Part shown: positions 1-9,710 of the stretch, piece by piece | How the letters are laid out: every line of letters begins with the position of its first letter | How positions within the stretch are numbered: position 1 is the first letter of the stretch | Origin: Bimastos eiseni | Lineage: Eukaryota; Annelida; Clitellata; Crassiclitellata; Lumbricidae | Reading direction: 5' to 3' | NCBI GenBank assembly: GCA_959347315.1 | Contig: OY365810.1 | Location: 19,294,358 to 19,358,357 of the forward strand | Length of the DNA stretch: 64,000 nt | Program-made: the position numbers and the translations under genes | Notes under the pieces: model-generated | What the model was told of the DNA's origin: nothing | Seen by the model: only the letters and a program-made list of their open reading frames with translations | The model's database searches: none

Positions 1-11
1 AATTAGTTCGG

Positions 12-523
12 TTATTTGGTCAGATTCAATGAACGTAATTGATATTTCTAACCCTGCTCGCAGCACTATGCCTAACCTTTCCCGATAACATTCACACTGG
101 ACCCGTTAGTAGCCAACAATAAACGGTTACAGGGATGAATCACTATCCCTACCGAAGCAGAAGCCGGTACAAGGCTCACCTCAGACCTGGTGTCGACCAG
201 GCAAAGCAGTTGATGTCCGGTGAGCGTTCCACGTATGTAGATCGCGTTGCTGGTCGCTCGGTTCGGAGCTCTTGTTGGTTTGTCTGACGACCGCGGACTC
301 GAGAGCCGTCGGCTCGGTGTCCGGCCCGGCCGATGGCCACCAGCGAGACGAACGCACAGACCCTAGTCGTTCGGGAGCGTAGTTCGGCTAGCGTCGGTCT
401 CCGTCCATCCTGGCTGATAGCTACCAGCAGGACGAACGTTCAGACCCTGGTCCTCCGGCGGACCCGACTCGATCCATCGGCTGTGTGTGGCACACACCTT
501 GAACTGGGCCAAGAACGATTCAA
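12..523 (-). pseudogene. Ty3/Gypsy gag-protease fragment (left arm)
   Basis: This is the exact reverse complement of 12893-13404. Read on the minus strand it starts with a short Gag piece (ESFLAQFKVCATHSRW), similar to the Gag of the Gypsy element at 28-32 kb (LELFMAQFEVCARLNRW), then jumps to the retropepsin region. The catalytic DTG appears as DTR within CLVDTRSEVSLVP, so the protease would be inactive. Bases 1-11 belong to the SINE that splits this relic in the right arm. Confidence 0.75.
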
Positions 524-555
524 GTAACCCAGTCCTGTCGAACTTGACAGGCTTT

Positions 556-1601
556 ATCTGCGACGGTCGGTCCCAGAGCGCATATCATCTTTGTCATGAA
601 TGCGTCGTTAAATAAACTTATTACACACACAGCTCCACGCAGCTGCAAGCCAGCTGAATACGACGACTTTGGCCTGCAGAAATCTGCAATGTATCCCGGT
701 GCGATATCATGAGGCGCTTTGTATACGGGTAGACATAGCTTGAACTCTACCTGCTGTTTTATGGGCAGCCAACGTCACGCGGTCAAATCGTCGTCGTCCG
801 AAGAGTAGCCTCGCCGCAAGTGATCAGAATGGACTGGAGGCTGCCTAATGTACATTTCATCGCTCCTGCAAAGGAGACTGCTGCAATAGTCTACCATCGA
901 CAAGACGAAACTGGCGACAACAGTCCTAGCAGCATCGAAGGACAACGACCTCATGAAGGGTTTGCATCTGCTGACGGTTGTGGTGAAATGTAGTTTCATC
1001 GACATTTCAGACTGTAACATTATGCTCAGATCACGGACGGACTCCACCGGTGTTAGAACGGCCCCGAGTACATGCAGTTTCCTCTGTTGACTCTCATGCA
1101 TCGGCCGTGAGTCGCGCAGCACAGAAGTTGAGTCTTGGTGGGATTTTAGACTGAGTCGGTTTAAAGCCATCCACGCGGAGAACCGGTCAACCATAAGGAC
1201 CATGCGCCCACATGAGCTGTCGGACGGACAGTCGCTGGTCATGCCGTCATGAGGGAGTCATCAGCATAAAAATAAGACGACATCCAGATCAGCCGCCAAC
1301 TTTTAGATGTAAGAGTAGGAACAATAAGGGTTCAAGAACTGATCCCTAGGGTACTCCGAAAGCAAGTGGGCGTTGCCATTGAAGTGAACCGACTGTGTCC
1401 TTCCGCTCACGTAGGAATAGAACCAGGCTAGTGCCACAGACCCAACGCCGAAGGTCCTAGGCGGCCGCTCTGAGAGAATGTCTACGGTGTCGAAAGTCGA
1501 TGATAGATTGCGTGATCACCAGCATCGACCGCCTCGATAGGAGCAGTGATAGATATTGGTAGCGCCGTCTCAGTAGAATGAAACCTTCTGTAGGCGGATT
1601 T
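556..1601 (-). pseudogene. LINE reverse-transcriptase relic (left arm)
   Basis: This is the C-terminal half of a non-LTR retrotransposon reverse transcriptase, mirrored at 11815-12860. The minus strand shows a degenerate finger region (FYSYVSGRTQSVHFNGNA), a YADDS palm motif in a second frame near 1260, then a 155-residue frame (1242-775) with the post-palm features ALNRLSLKS, VESVRDLSIML and VDYCSSLLC. A WLP-like segment follows towards 650. Frame changes and lost motifs show it is dead. The family resembles the CR1/Jockey-type LINEs common in marine invertebrates, but I cannot assign a clade. Confidence 0.75.
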
Positions 1602-1616
1602 AAAAAAATAAAAGAA

Positions 1617-1738
1617 ATTAATATATATATATATATATAATATATAGCGCAGCTATATATTATATATATATATATCCTAAATATATATAGCTGCCCTCTA
1701 TATATATAATATATAGGGCAGCTATATATTATATATAC

Positions 1739-1772
<34 letters not shown>

Positions 1773-1790
1773 GTAATTACTGGACTCTAG
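1617..1790. repeat. AT-rich cruciform block (left arm)
   Basis: (TA)n runs are punctuated by AGCTGCCCT and its complement AGGGCAGCT, giving nested inverted repeats that could extrude as hairpins. The copies at about 11642-11800 and 18648-18803 keep the same design. It separates the LINE relic from the unrecognised arm sequence and may be the ends of an AT-rich miniature element. Confidence 0.7.
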
Positions 1791-3600
1791 CATGAAGTTT
1801 TAATTTATATGGGCCTTTCATCTGCAACTGTATTATAACACTTTAAATCCTCATTAATCCTTACCACTCCTAAGGCCGCTGTGAACGGCCAATTTTAAAG
1901 CGTTAGTCGTAATAATTGGAAGGGTAAGAATTAATAAAGCATATAAAACTCTTTGAGGTTTATGAAAATGATTATGTGCAAATAATGTTGAGGATAACTT
2001 AAGAATATATTACACAACAAGTCTTCTCTTGAAATAACAATGAGTCACCATTTATTTTTACGAAGCTGCGTAATTTATCGTTTTGTAATGGACTTTACTC
2101 AAGATTTCAGAACCCTACATTTTTATATAAATAATATAATGGTCTTAATTTAATTATCCATCGCATTCTTCTCGAACCTGAGCACAAAAGTGTTACTAAA
2201 CTGTTGTACACACAAAATATCTTGCCCACGCGACCTCCAGAAAATTAGATGCCAACTATACATACGATGTGCTCGTGAACAGACTGGCGCCCTGAACTTC
2301 CACATAACTCGACTCGACCGATTGTTTCCAAATTTTGCACCAATGCAGCAGAGGAAAAACAAAAAATCTGACCCCTTCCCATTCTTTGGATGAAACTTCG
2401 CGGAAAGCCCACACAAAGCCCACACCTTATTGCTACACGTACTCATAGCAGAGCCTACCATCGTGCTCCGTGTCTAGGCAATGGTGTCGGTGTTACAGGA
2501 AATGTGTCAAACAGGGATGTTGTAAATGCCTGATTTCTTAGAGTTCAGGGAATATGTAAACTCACTAATTTACGGTTAGGATTCGAGTTAGGGTTTGGGT
2601 TAGTGTGAATTTAGGGTTTTACAAATTGCCTAGGCATTTTACAAAATCTCTAGTTTGGCACATTGCCAGTAACAGATATAAAATTGGTGTTTATTCAAAC
2701 TCAGCCAATAGTCTGACGACTTAAACAAATGTACCCCAAACGAATATACTAAACGAATATACTAAACATCACGTGACGAGATCTACATTGGGAGTTAGGC
2801 CTAATAGATTGGTTGCCAATTCAGACAAGGATGAGACAACGCACATTAAACTGATGCGCGGGCGATTTGATTAATTTGATATATCCCCGTTCTTTAGACG
2901 TTGTCAATAAGAAACACGATCATAATTAAATAATGGCCGACATTTTCGCGAAGCTTCTCAATTCAAGTAAGTTGTATACGGAAAAGTTAAACGCAGTCGT
3001 TCTACATTACTGGCAACCGACGACTACACGGAAAATTCCATAATAATTGTGGCTTGCCAATTCATTTTCTCGAACAAATAGTTTACGCGGTGCGCAGGTC
3101 TTTAGAATCTTTTATCCTTTAACTACGATTACAACTAAGACAGAATTATAATTTAATTGTAAAGACTACACAGGCAGATCCGGGTAATTTAGTTAGATAC
3201 AAAAACAAGAAATTTTGCAATTTCAATTTGTTTACATTATAAAATTTATGAGTACGCCTAAGTGTTTGTGTTGCATAAAATTTTATTTAGGCCTAGTAGC
3301 CAATTTTACCGTCGTTTCTTTCGACAATACAGATGCGTTCCGACACCTTTTTTCTATAAAAAAAACACTGCTGAGTGATGGTTACAAACATCATTACTTT
3401 TTGAGTCTTGCTGACATGAAGAATCCTTGTAAGTAGTATTATTTTGGAGAATCTAGCTTATCAACCAATTTCAATTAAATTAAAATAACTCATCTGTAGG
3501 TAATATCTTCGAAAACGAATCAAAGCATAACTTAACAAAGTTCAGCAGCTAAGACAATCGCAATGCACGACGTGCACAAGCCAGCCCATGGAATGAAACA
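1791..3600. other. Unrecognised arm sequence with two small ORFs
   Basis: About 1.8 kb of AT-rich DNA is repeated at 9816-11641 and 16819-18644. It holds a 103-codon frame (2461-2150, minus), cysteine- and basic-rich, starting MVGSAMSTCSNK, and a 73-codon frame (3215-3436, plus) starting MQFQFVYIIKF. Both are identical in both arms, and the translations are kept in the third copy. I recognise no family for either. Conservation here only reflects recent duplication, so neither is evidenced as a real gene. The start of the stretch includes a short AT-rich region with an inverted GGCCGTTCACAGCGGCC-type motif near 1870-1890. Confidence 0.5.
2570..2619 (+). repeat. Degenerate telomere-like hexamer tract
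   Basis: The tract reads as successive six-base units TTACGG, TTAGGA, TTCGAG, TTAGGG, TTTGGG, TTAGTG, then TTTAGGG. It looks like decayed TTAGGG, the animal telomere repeat. It recurs as the complement at 10797-10846 and 17800-17850 because it lies in the duplicated arm. It is too short and degenerate to be certain. Confidence 0.4.
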
Positions 3601-3647
3601 CCATCAATAGGTCAAATGAAGTTTTGAATATTAAAAAAATATTCTGA

Positions 3648-3657
3648 TATATAAAAG
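3648..3657 (+). promoter_or_regulatory. Candidate TATA box upstream of Polinton polymerase
   Basis: TATATAAAAG lies 48 bp before the ATG at 3706. The Polinton at 52 kb has TATATATAAAAC at 51933-51944, at a comparable distance from the equivalent start, so the element seems to conserve a TATA promoter for polymerase. Copies occur at 9759-9768 and 16762-16771 (minus). Confidence 0.5.
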
Positions 3658-3705
3658 AGTGCTATTTTCTCGCCCCGACTTAAATGAATGTATACACAGT
3701 ATAAA

Positions 3706-5185
3706 ATGGAATACTCAAAGAAGACTGTTATTGAACTAAAGAATATCGCAAAACGGAATGTTTGGTCATTCACGACTGCGGAAGGCAGAGTTGATTACTA
3801 AAATTGAAGCCCACACTCCAAAGAAGTCTAGACACACATCCCCTCATACATACATATATATATATATCACGGAATATATATATATATATATATATATATA
3901 TCATAAGAAGAAAGACATCGGTGAAGACGAACTACCTTACCGGTAAATTTAGAGGCACCGCTACATAAAATTGCAATTTTAAATATAAAGTCCCCAAGTT
4001 TTCCCGGTATTATTCCATAATCTATGCGGTTACGACAGTCATAAATAAATTACAAGTTATAAATGATAACTTGTATTATAAATTAGAAATTGTAAATTAT
4101 CAATTTAATAAATTACAATAATTTACAATTAAATCAATTGCATTCCCTCCGACGAAGAAAGTCGTTTAGCAGAAAAGTCGTAGTTGATAAATTTACAGAT
4201 GAAGAAAGTAAGTTCAAAAATTTTTAAACGAGAATTACGTTTTATCGATAGTTTTAAGTTCATGGCATCGAGTCTCGATGCTTTATCGACAGACCTGAGC
4301 AAAGCTAAATAAATACACAGAGTACTATTCATAAAAATAAGAATATAAGCAAATACTACTCTGGTAGTCAGCTCGATCTCGTGCTTAGAAAAGGAGTATA
4401 CCCTTACAATGACGTTAATTCCATCGAACGACTGAACGAGACAGAACTACCTACCACCAAAGTCAGCATTGTATTCAATACTTAACGATTTAGGAATTAG
4501 GGATGAAGACTACAACCTTGTATGGAGAGACAAGACGTTGAGAGAATTCCACGATTTATAGAACGTGACCGATGTTCTCCTGCTAGCCGATGTCTTCCTG
4601 AATTTTATAGACGTATGCAGCGAGAACTATGGTCTAGATCCCGCTTGGTATCACACTTCGCCAGGCCTTGATTGGGACGCCTCTTTAAAGTTGACTGCAG
4701 TCAAGTTGGAGTTGTAGAGCGATTACGATATGATACTGATGGTTAAACACGGGATAAGTGTTAGCACCAGTTCGAATCGTTTTGATCGGGCAAACAATAG
4801 GCACAGAGTAGAAGCGTTTTGATGGTAGCAAGCCTTCAACATTCGTAACCTATTTTGACGCGAACAAGTTGTATGGATGTGTGAAAATATGCCGACTCAC
4901 GACTTCGGGTGGATGGGCAACGATGAGCTACACGATTGGAGAGCGACACCGTAGTCGACTTGGACTGTCCGAGGGATTTGCACGATCTGCACAACGAATC
5001 TTGTTAAAGTCAACGGATTGGATGTGCCAAAGCTGATTCCAAACCTGAACGATAAAGAAAAGTACATAGTCCATTGCGGAAACTTAAAGCTGTACGAAAG
5101 CTTAGGTTTGAAGATAACCAGAATTCATAATTGAATTCAATTTTAAGAAAGTGCTTGGTTGAACAAATATATCGATCTAAATTTG
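3706..5185 (+). pseudogene. polB: Polinton family B DNA polymerase, N-terminal to palm fragment
   Basis: Protein-primed family B polymerase would replicate the element. The start MEYSKKTVIELKNIAK followed, after a one-base shift, by GHSRLRKAELITKIEAH is the SAP-like N-terminus of Polinton polymerases. A large deletion removes the exonuclease region. From 3930 the frame resumes at the zinc-finger/HNH-like region (GKFRG, KYKVPKF) and continues through NFIDVCSENYG, DPAWYHTSPGL and the palm entry SLKLTAVKLEL to a motif A segment TYFDANKLYG near 4850, then LKLYESLGLKITRIHN near 5100 and LNKYIDLN. Many stops and shifts interrupt it. Bases up to 4823 are duplicated in the right arm and third copy; the remainder is unique. 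Confidence 0.85.
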
Positions 5186-6099
5186 TCAAATTTCCATAAA
5201 TTTTAATATCACATGGTAAGTAGATGGCATAAAAGCTGAAGTTTTATGCTATACGTATAAATTTTTCACCTCATCTGGCTCGTATCACCGCACTACCTTG
5301 CTAAACACAGATGTAACAATTTTTACACAACACTCATATTGTTTTGTTTGCAATGAATTTTGCACTGAACTTCATTTCATCGAGCCGGGGGTCAAAGTGA
5401 ATCGCGACAACCTTCTTGCCCAGAAATTACTGCAAGACATACGCCGGATATCCCAGGGCAAGCCAGGGTAAATCTGAACATACGATACGATACAATAGGA
5501 TACAATGTTACCCCAACTTTTTAATACTGGAGTTTGGATCTGAAAATCACCTTTGACACCGTTCGGTTATTCGTTTTTTATCTTAATATGTTGACCAAAA
5601 CTTCCTCGAATTATTCGTGAATTTAAATATCATTTTATCTGGATTAATCGTTTCGCGTGTGACAAGCATTTTCCTATCTATATAGAAAATATTTTCTTGA
5701 AATCGAAATAGAAACAAACTCTGATCATCATAAACAAATAACTGCATCACACTTAGTCCAGGCTTACCCGTTTCAGCCTTGTGGCAATGTAACTCAAAAA
5801 CATATATTTTCCAACCGAATCTATTTCAAATTCTTGATAAGTATTTCCTAAATAAGCGGGATTAGGTGCGTCGTAGATTTTCATTGTCTGAAGCAGTCAT
5901 GCAATGCATCATTGCAACAGCAGTCAAGCAATGCGTCATTGCAAGTCCATGTCCTTTCTGTGTTTCTTCCCTTCAAGCCGATCTTCCAGATTCTCACTGC
6001 GGTTGGACACTTGATCCAGCGGGAGAAGCAGACAAATTCTCCTTCAACGCATTGAAGGCTTTGTTATTTGGAAGTGCAGAACCGGCGCCTACATGAAAA
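5186..6099. other. No recognisable gene
   Basis: This stretch is AT-rich with a 76-codon frame at 5866-6096 on plus that opposes the decayed 3' part of the fibre-like gene and is probably spurious. A short run of ATACGATACAATA-type repeats lies at 5480-5505. I see no other coding signal on either strand. Confidence 0.5.
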
Positions 6100-6872
6100 C
6101 CGTATTTGAATATAATCTCAGGATATAACCGACGTTACATTTTCTTCCAAGTGTGATATCGGAAGCGTTGGAAACCAGCACAGGAGCTCATGGATATAAT
6201 TTGAAATCTTCAATACGTGTAATTAGACGAAGCGGGTAATGTAAATTTTTTTCAAAACACTATTATCGAGAGCATTCGTTTGGGGGCTAGAATATCTGTA
6301 AATACTATTCCATCGTTACTAGCTTGAACTTTCGAACTAGTAATTTGTTCGCCCTGTTTTACATCAGCAATGATGTAAATTCCCATTGACAGAGGAATGG
6401 GATATTTAATCTGAATCCAAAGATTAGTTACTGAACTACATAACCAACTGTCAGGAAATTGAGAAGCGCACTGAAACGCTCTCCAAGCTTCGGATTGGTA
6501 GTAAATTCACCCGCTCTAGCTTCGTAAGTGAAACCGTTGATTACCGTTACATTCGAAGTCATGGTTGGAGCTGCAGTCACGTATAGTATTTAGGTTTTCG
6601 GTGGCAGCATTTTTCGATATCACTTGGTTAACTAAGGTCTTGACATGACCAAAGCTAACAGCCTCGCTGGCGATGACTGGTGGATAAATGTCAATCGTAA
6701 GACCTTTTATCGAATTACCATTCATATTCAAATCGTCATCCATAGCGTTCGTTCCATCTCGTTTTAGACAGGTTTATCTTTATCTTTATCTCCCTTGAGA
6801 TAAAGTAACACCTTAGACACTACTCCTTGAATTAATTCAGTATCAATTCGTCAAAATTTATTGACAGGCACG
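6100..6872 (-). pseudogene. Fibre-like Polinton gene, degraded
   Basis: On the minus strand the gene begins PVNKF near 6872, where the ATG has become GTG, then has stops and shifts before the frame 6743-6516 (MDDDLNMNGNSIKGL). The pattern 'N-A-M-x-x-x-L-x-M-x-G-N-x-I-x-G-L' resembles the repeat that opens phage tail-fibre and collar proteins. Its relative at 21342-21560 has the same PVDKF start and NGTLDMGGNSIKGLP motif. Downstream, FGFRLNIPFLCQWEF and an alternative frame LWIQIKYPIPLSMGIYIIAD suggest a beta-rich C-terminal domain. I infer a receptor-binding or tail-fibre-like role from the motif and position only. Confidence 0.55.
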
Positions 6873-6889
6873 TTTTTATATACCTGATA

Positions 6890-7274
6890 TTATTTTATGC
6901 AATTGAGAAGTTCTTGCAATTTACAACCACCGTCTTCTTCAATACATACAAACATAAATGACCGCAAAGCACTTCGCCGTCAGGTTGAATTCGTGCGCTG
7001 TAGTGGAACAGCGGTCTTCGTAGATAGTTTATCAATTCCGTAATAGGAGCTGTCGAAATAAATCTTTATCATTGCCGCGTTTGATCCAACAAGTCCAATG
7101 TGTTCCAATGCCGTCAGAATCGTCAAGATTGAGTATACCGCACTCGTTCGCTCTCGGCCTCTTCGGTAAATCATCTCTTAGGAATACTCCTCTGAAATTA
7201 TTTATATTTAGTTTCTTTGTCGCTTCAATTAGATCCACGTACGACAAGACAATATTTGGCAGCGTTATTGACAT
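6890..7274 (-). pseudogene. Adenain-like cysteine protease (PRO) of Polinton copy A
   Basis: This maturation protease of the adenovirus/Polinton (C5-type, Ulp1-like) family would process capsid precursors. Starting at the ATG at 7274, the frame reads through NNFRGVFLRDDLP and NECGILNLDDSDGIGTHWTC, which contains the catalytic His. Near 7050 a shift moves on to the Asp motif (YFDSS). Another frame supplies IQPDGEVLCGHLC near 6940 with the catalytic Gln and Cys. The catalytic residues are all still visible, but the frame is broken at least once. It lies directly after the polymerase C-terminus and before the fibre-like gene, as at 20.9 kb. Confidence 0.85.
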
Positions 7275-7280
7275 CGATTA

Positions 7281-7470
7281 GTTTAGAGCTAATTTTGTAT
7301 TTAGAGAATAATGTCCATATGCTAAAGTGTGAAATCCATCCTCCAAACTTACTCGCTTGTCGTCATTCGCTGAGAGGGCTACCTCGTTGACTTCTTCGGT
7401 GTAGATATTAATGAATGATATCGCTCGAGCCGTATCATCTCTTGGTATGGCGGTATTAATGATTTTAATA
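7281..7470 (-). pseudogene. polB: Polymerase B C-terminal end, Polinton copy A
   Basis: The minus strand encodes EVALSANDDKRVSLEDGFHT and LAYGHYSLNTK, matching the polymerase tail at 20805-20909 (DKRVILEDGIHT, LVHGHYFLNIK). It ends just before the protease start at 7274. At its other side it meets the AAT/AATG satellite at 7471, so the satellite sits inside what was the polymerase gene. Confidence 0.8.
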
Positions 7471-8594
7471 TGATTTAAATAATAATGATAATGATAATAA
7501 TAATAATAATGATTTAAATATTAATGATATTAATGAATGAATGAATGAATGAATGAATGAATGAATGAATGAATGAATGAATGAATGAATGAATGAATGA
7601 ATGAATGAATGAATGAATGAATGAATGAATGAATGAATGAATGAATGAATGAATGAATGAATGAATGAATGAAAGAAAGAATGAATGAATGAATGAATGA
7701 ATGAATGAATGAATGAATTAATGAATTAATGAATTAATTAATTAATTAATTAATTAATTAATTAATTAATTAATTAATTAATTAATGAATTAATTAATGA
7801 GTTAATGAATTAATGAATTAATGAATTAATGAATTAATGAATTAATGAATTAATGAATTAATTAATATAATGAATGAATGAATGAATGAATGAATGAATG
7901 AATGAATGAATGAATGAATGAATGAATGAATGAATGAATGAATGAATGAATGAATGAATGAATGAATGAATGAATGAATGAATGAATGAATGAATGAATG
8001 AATGAATGAATGAATGAATGAATGAATGAATGAATGAATTAATTAATTAATTAATTAATTAATTAATTAATTAATTAATTAATGAATTAATGAATTAATG
8101 AATTAATGAATTAATGAATTAATGAATTAATGAATTAATTAATTAATTAATTAATGAATTAATGAATTAATGAATCAATGAATGAACTAATTAATTAATT
8201 AATTAATTAATTAATTAATTAATATAATGAATGAATGAATGAATGAATGAATGAATGAATGAATGAATGAATGAATGAATGAATGAATGAATGAATTAAT
8301 GAATTAATGAATTAATGAATTAATGAATTAATGAATTAATGAATTAATGAATTAATGAATTAATGAATTAATTAATTAATTAATTAATTAATGAATTAAT
8401 TAATTAATTAATTAATTAATTAATGAATTAATTAATTAATTAATATAATGAATGAATGAATGAATGAATGAATGAATGAATGAATGAATGAATGAATGAA
8501 TGAATGAATGAATGAATGAATGAATGAATGAATGAATGAATTAATTAATTAATTAATTAATTAATTAATTAATTAATTAATTAATTAATTAATT
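7471..8594. repeat. AATG/AATT composite tetranucleotide satellite
   Basis: After a short AAT/GAT preamble, the block consists of runs of pure AATG, then mixed AATTAATG, then pure AATT, repeated several times. The transitions back to AATG are always marked by ATATAATG (about 7867, 8223 and 8447). This gives an irregular higher-order unit of roughly 220-360 bp. A related block lies at 15180-15597. Both end at the same junction with the palindrome arm sequence. Confidence 0.95.
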
Positions 8595-9710
8595 ATCAAA
8601 ACGCTTCTACTCTGTGCCTATTGTTTGCCCGATCAAAACGATTCGAACTGGTGCTAACACTTATCCCGTGTTTAACCATCAGTATCATATCGTAATCGCT
8701 CTACAACTCCAACTTGACTGCAGTCAACTTTAAAGAGGCGTCCCAATCAAGGCCTGGCGAAGTGTGATACCAAGCGGGATCTAGACCATAGTTCTCGCTG
8801 CATACGTCTATAAAATTCAGGAAGACATCGGCTAGCAGGAGAACATCGGTCACGTTCTATAAATCGTGGAATTCTCTCAACGTCTTGTCTCTCCATACAA
8901 GGTTGTAGTCTTCATCCCTAATTCCTAAATCGTTAAGTATTGAATACAATGCTGACTTTGGTGGTAGGTAGTTCTGTCTCGTTCAGTCGTTCGATGGAAT
9001 TAACGTCATTGTAAGGGTATACTCCTTTTCTAAGCACGAGATCGAGCTGACTACCAGAGTAGTATTTGCTTATATTCTTATTTTTATGAATAGTACTCTG
9101 TGTATTTATTTAGCTTTGCTCAGGTCTGTCGATAAAGCATCGAGACTCGATGCCATGAACTTAAAACTATCGATAAAACGTAATTCTCGTTTAAAAATTT
9201 TTGAACTTACTTTCTTCATCTGTAAATTTATCAACTACGACTTTTCTGCTAAACGACTTTCTTCGTCGGAGGGAATGCAATTGATTTAATTGTAAATTAT
9301 TGTAATTTATTAAATTGATAATTTACAATTTCTAATTTATAATACAAGTTATCATTTATAACTTGTAATTTATTTATGACTGTCGTAACCGCATAGATTA
9401 TGGAATAATACCGGGAAAACTTGGGGACTTTATATTTAAAATTGCAATTTTATGTAGCGGTGCCTCTAAATTTACCGGTAAGGTAGTTCGTCTTCACCGA
9501 TGTCTTTCTTCTTATGATATATATATATATATATATATATATTCCGTGATATATATATATATGTATGTATGAGGGGATGTGTGTCTAGACTTCTTTGGAG
9601 TGTGGGCTTCAATTTTAGTAATCAACTCTGCCTTCCGCAGTCGTGAATGACCAAACATTCCGTTTTGCGATATTCTTTAGTTCAATAACAGTCTTCTTTG
9701 AGTATTCCAT
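8595..9710 (-). pseudogene. polB: Polymerase B N-terminal to palm fragment (right arm)
   Basis: This is the reverse complement of 3706-4823, carrying the same SAP-like start, internal deletion, stops and frameshifts. It ends at the satellite, beyond which the polymerase C-terminus (7470-7281) continues in the same orientation. Read on minus, 9710 to 6100 is therefore a roughly collinear Polinton with part of the polymerase catalytic region replaced by satellite. Confidence 0.85.

Larger units (their letters stand above)
3600..7470. mobile_element. Polinton/Maverick copy A (rearranged remnant)
   Basis: Pieces of one adintovirus-like element are arranged head to head. On plus, the polymerase B N-terminus to palm spans 3706-5185. 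On minus, the polymerase C-terminal end (7470-7281), protease (7274-6890) and fibre-like gene (6872-6100) are collinear with one another. The minus-strand order polymerase end, protease, fibre matches the intact order at 20.8-21.6 kb. The plus-strand polymerase piece therefore belongs to an inverted or duplicated partner, and the right arm (9710-8595) supplies the matching minus-strand N-terminal piece across the satellite. No capsid, ATPase or integrase genes are present. Confidence 0.8.

Noticed and set aside
2150..2461. THAP-type zinc finger reading of the 103-codon frame
   Set aside because: Cysteine and histidine spacing does not fit C2CH, and the supporting residues would need frame changes.
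5866..6096. 76-codon plus-strand frame
   Set aside because: Lies antisense to the decayed end of the fibre-like gene, has no recognisable domain and no support beyond being open.
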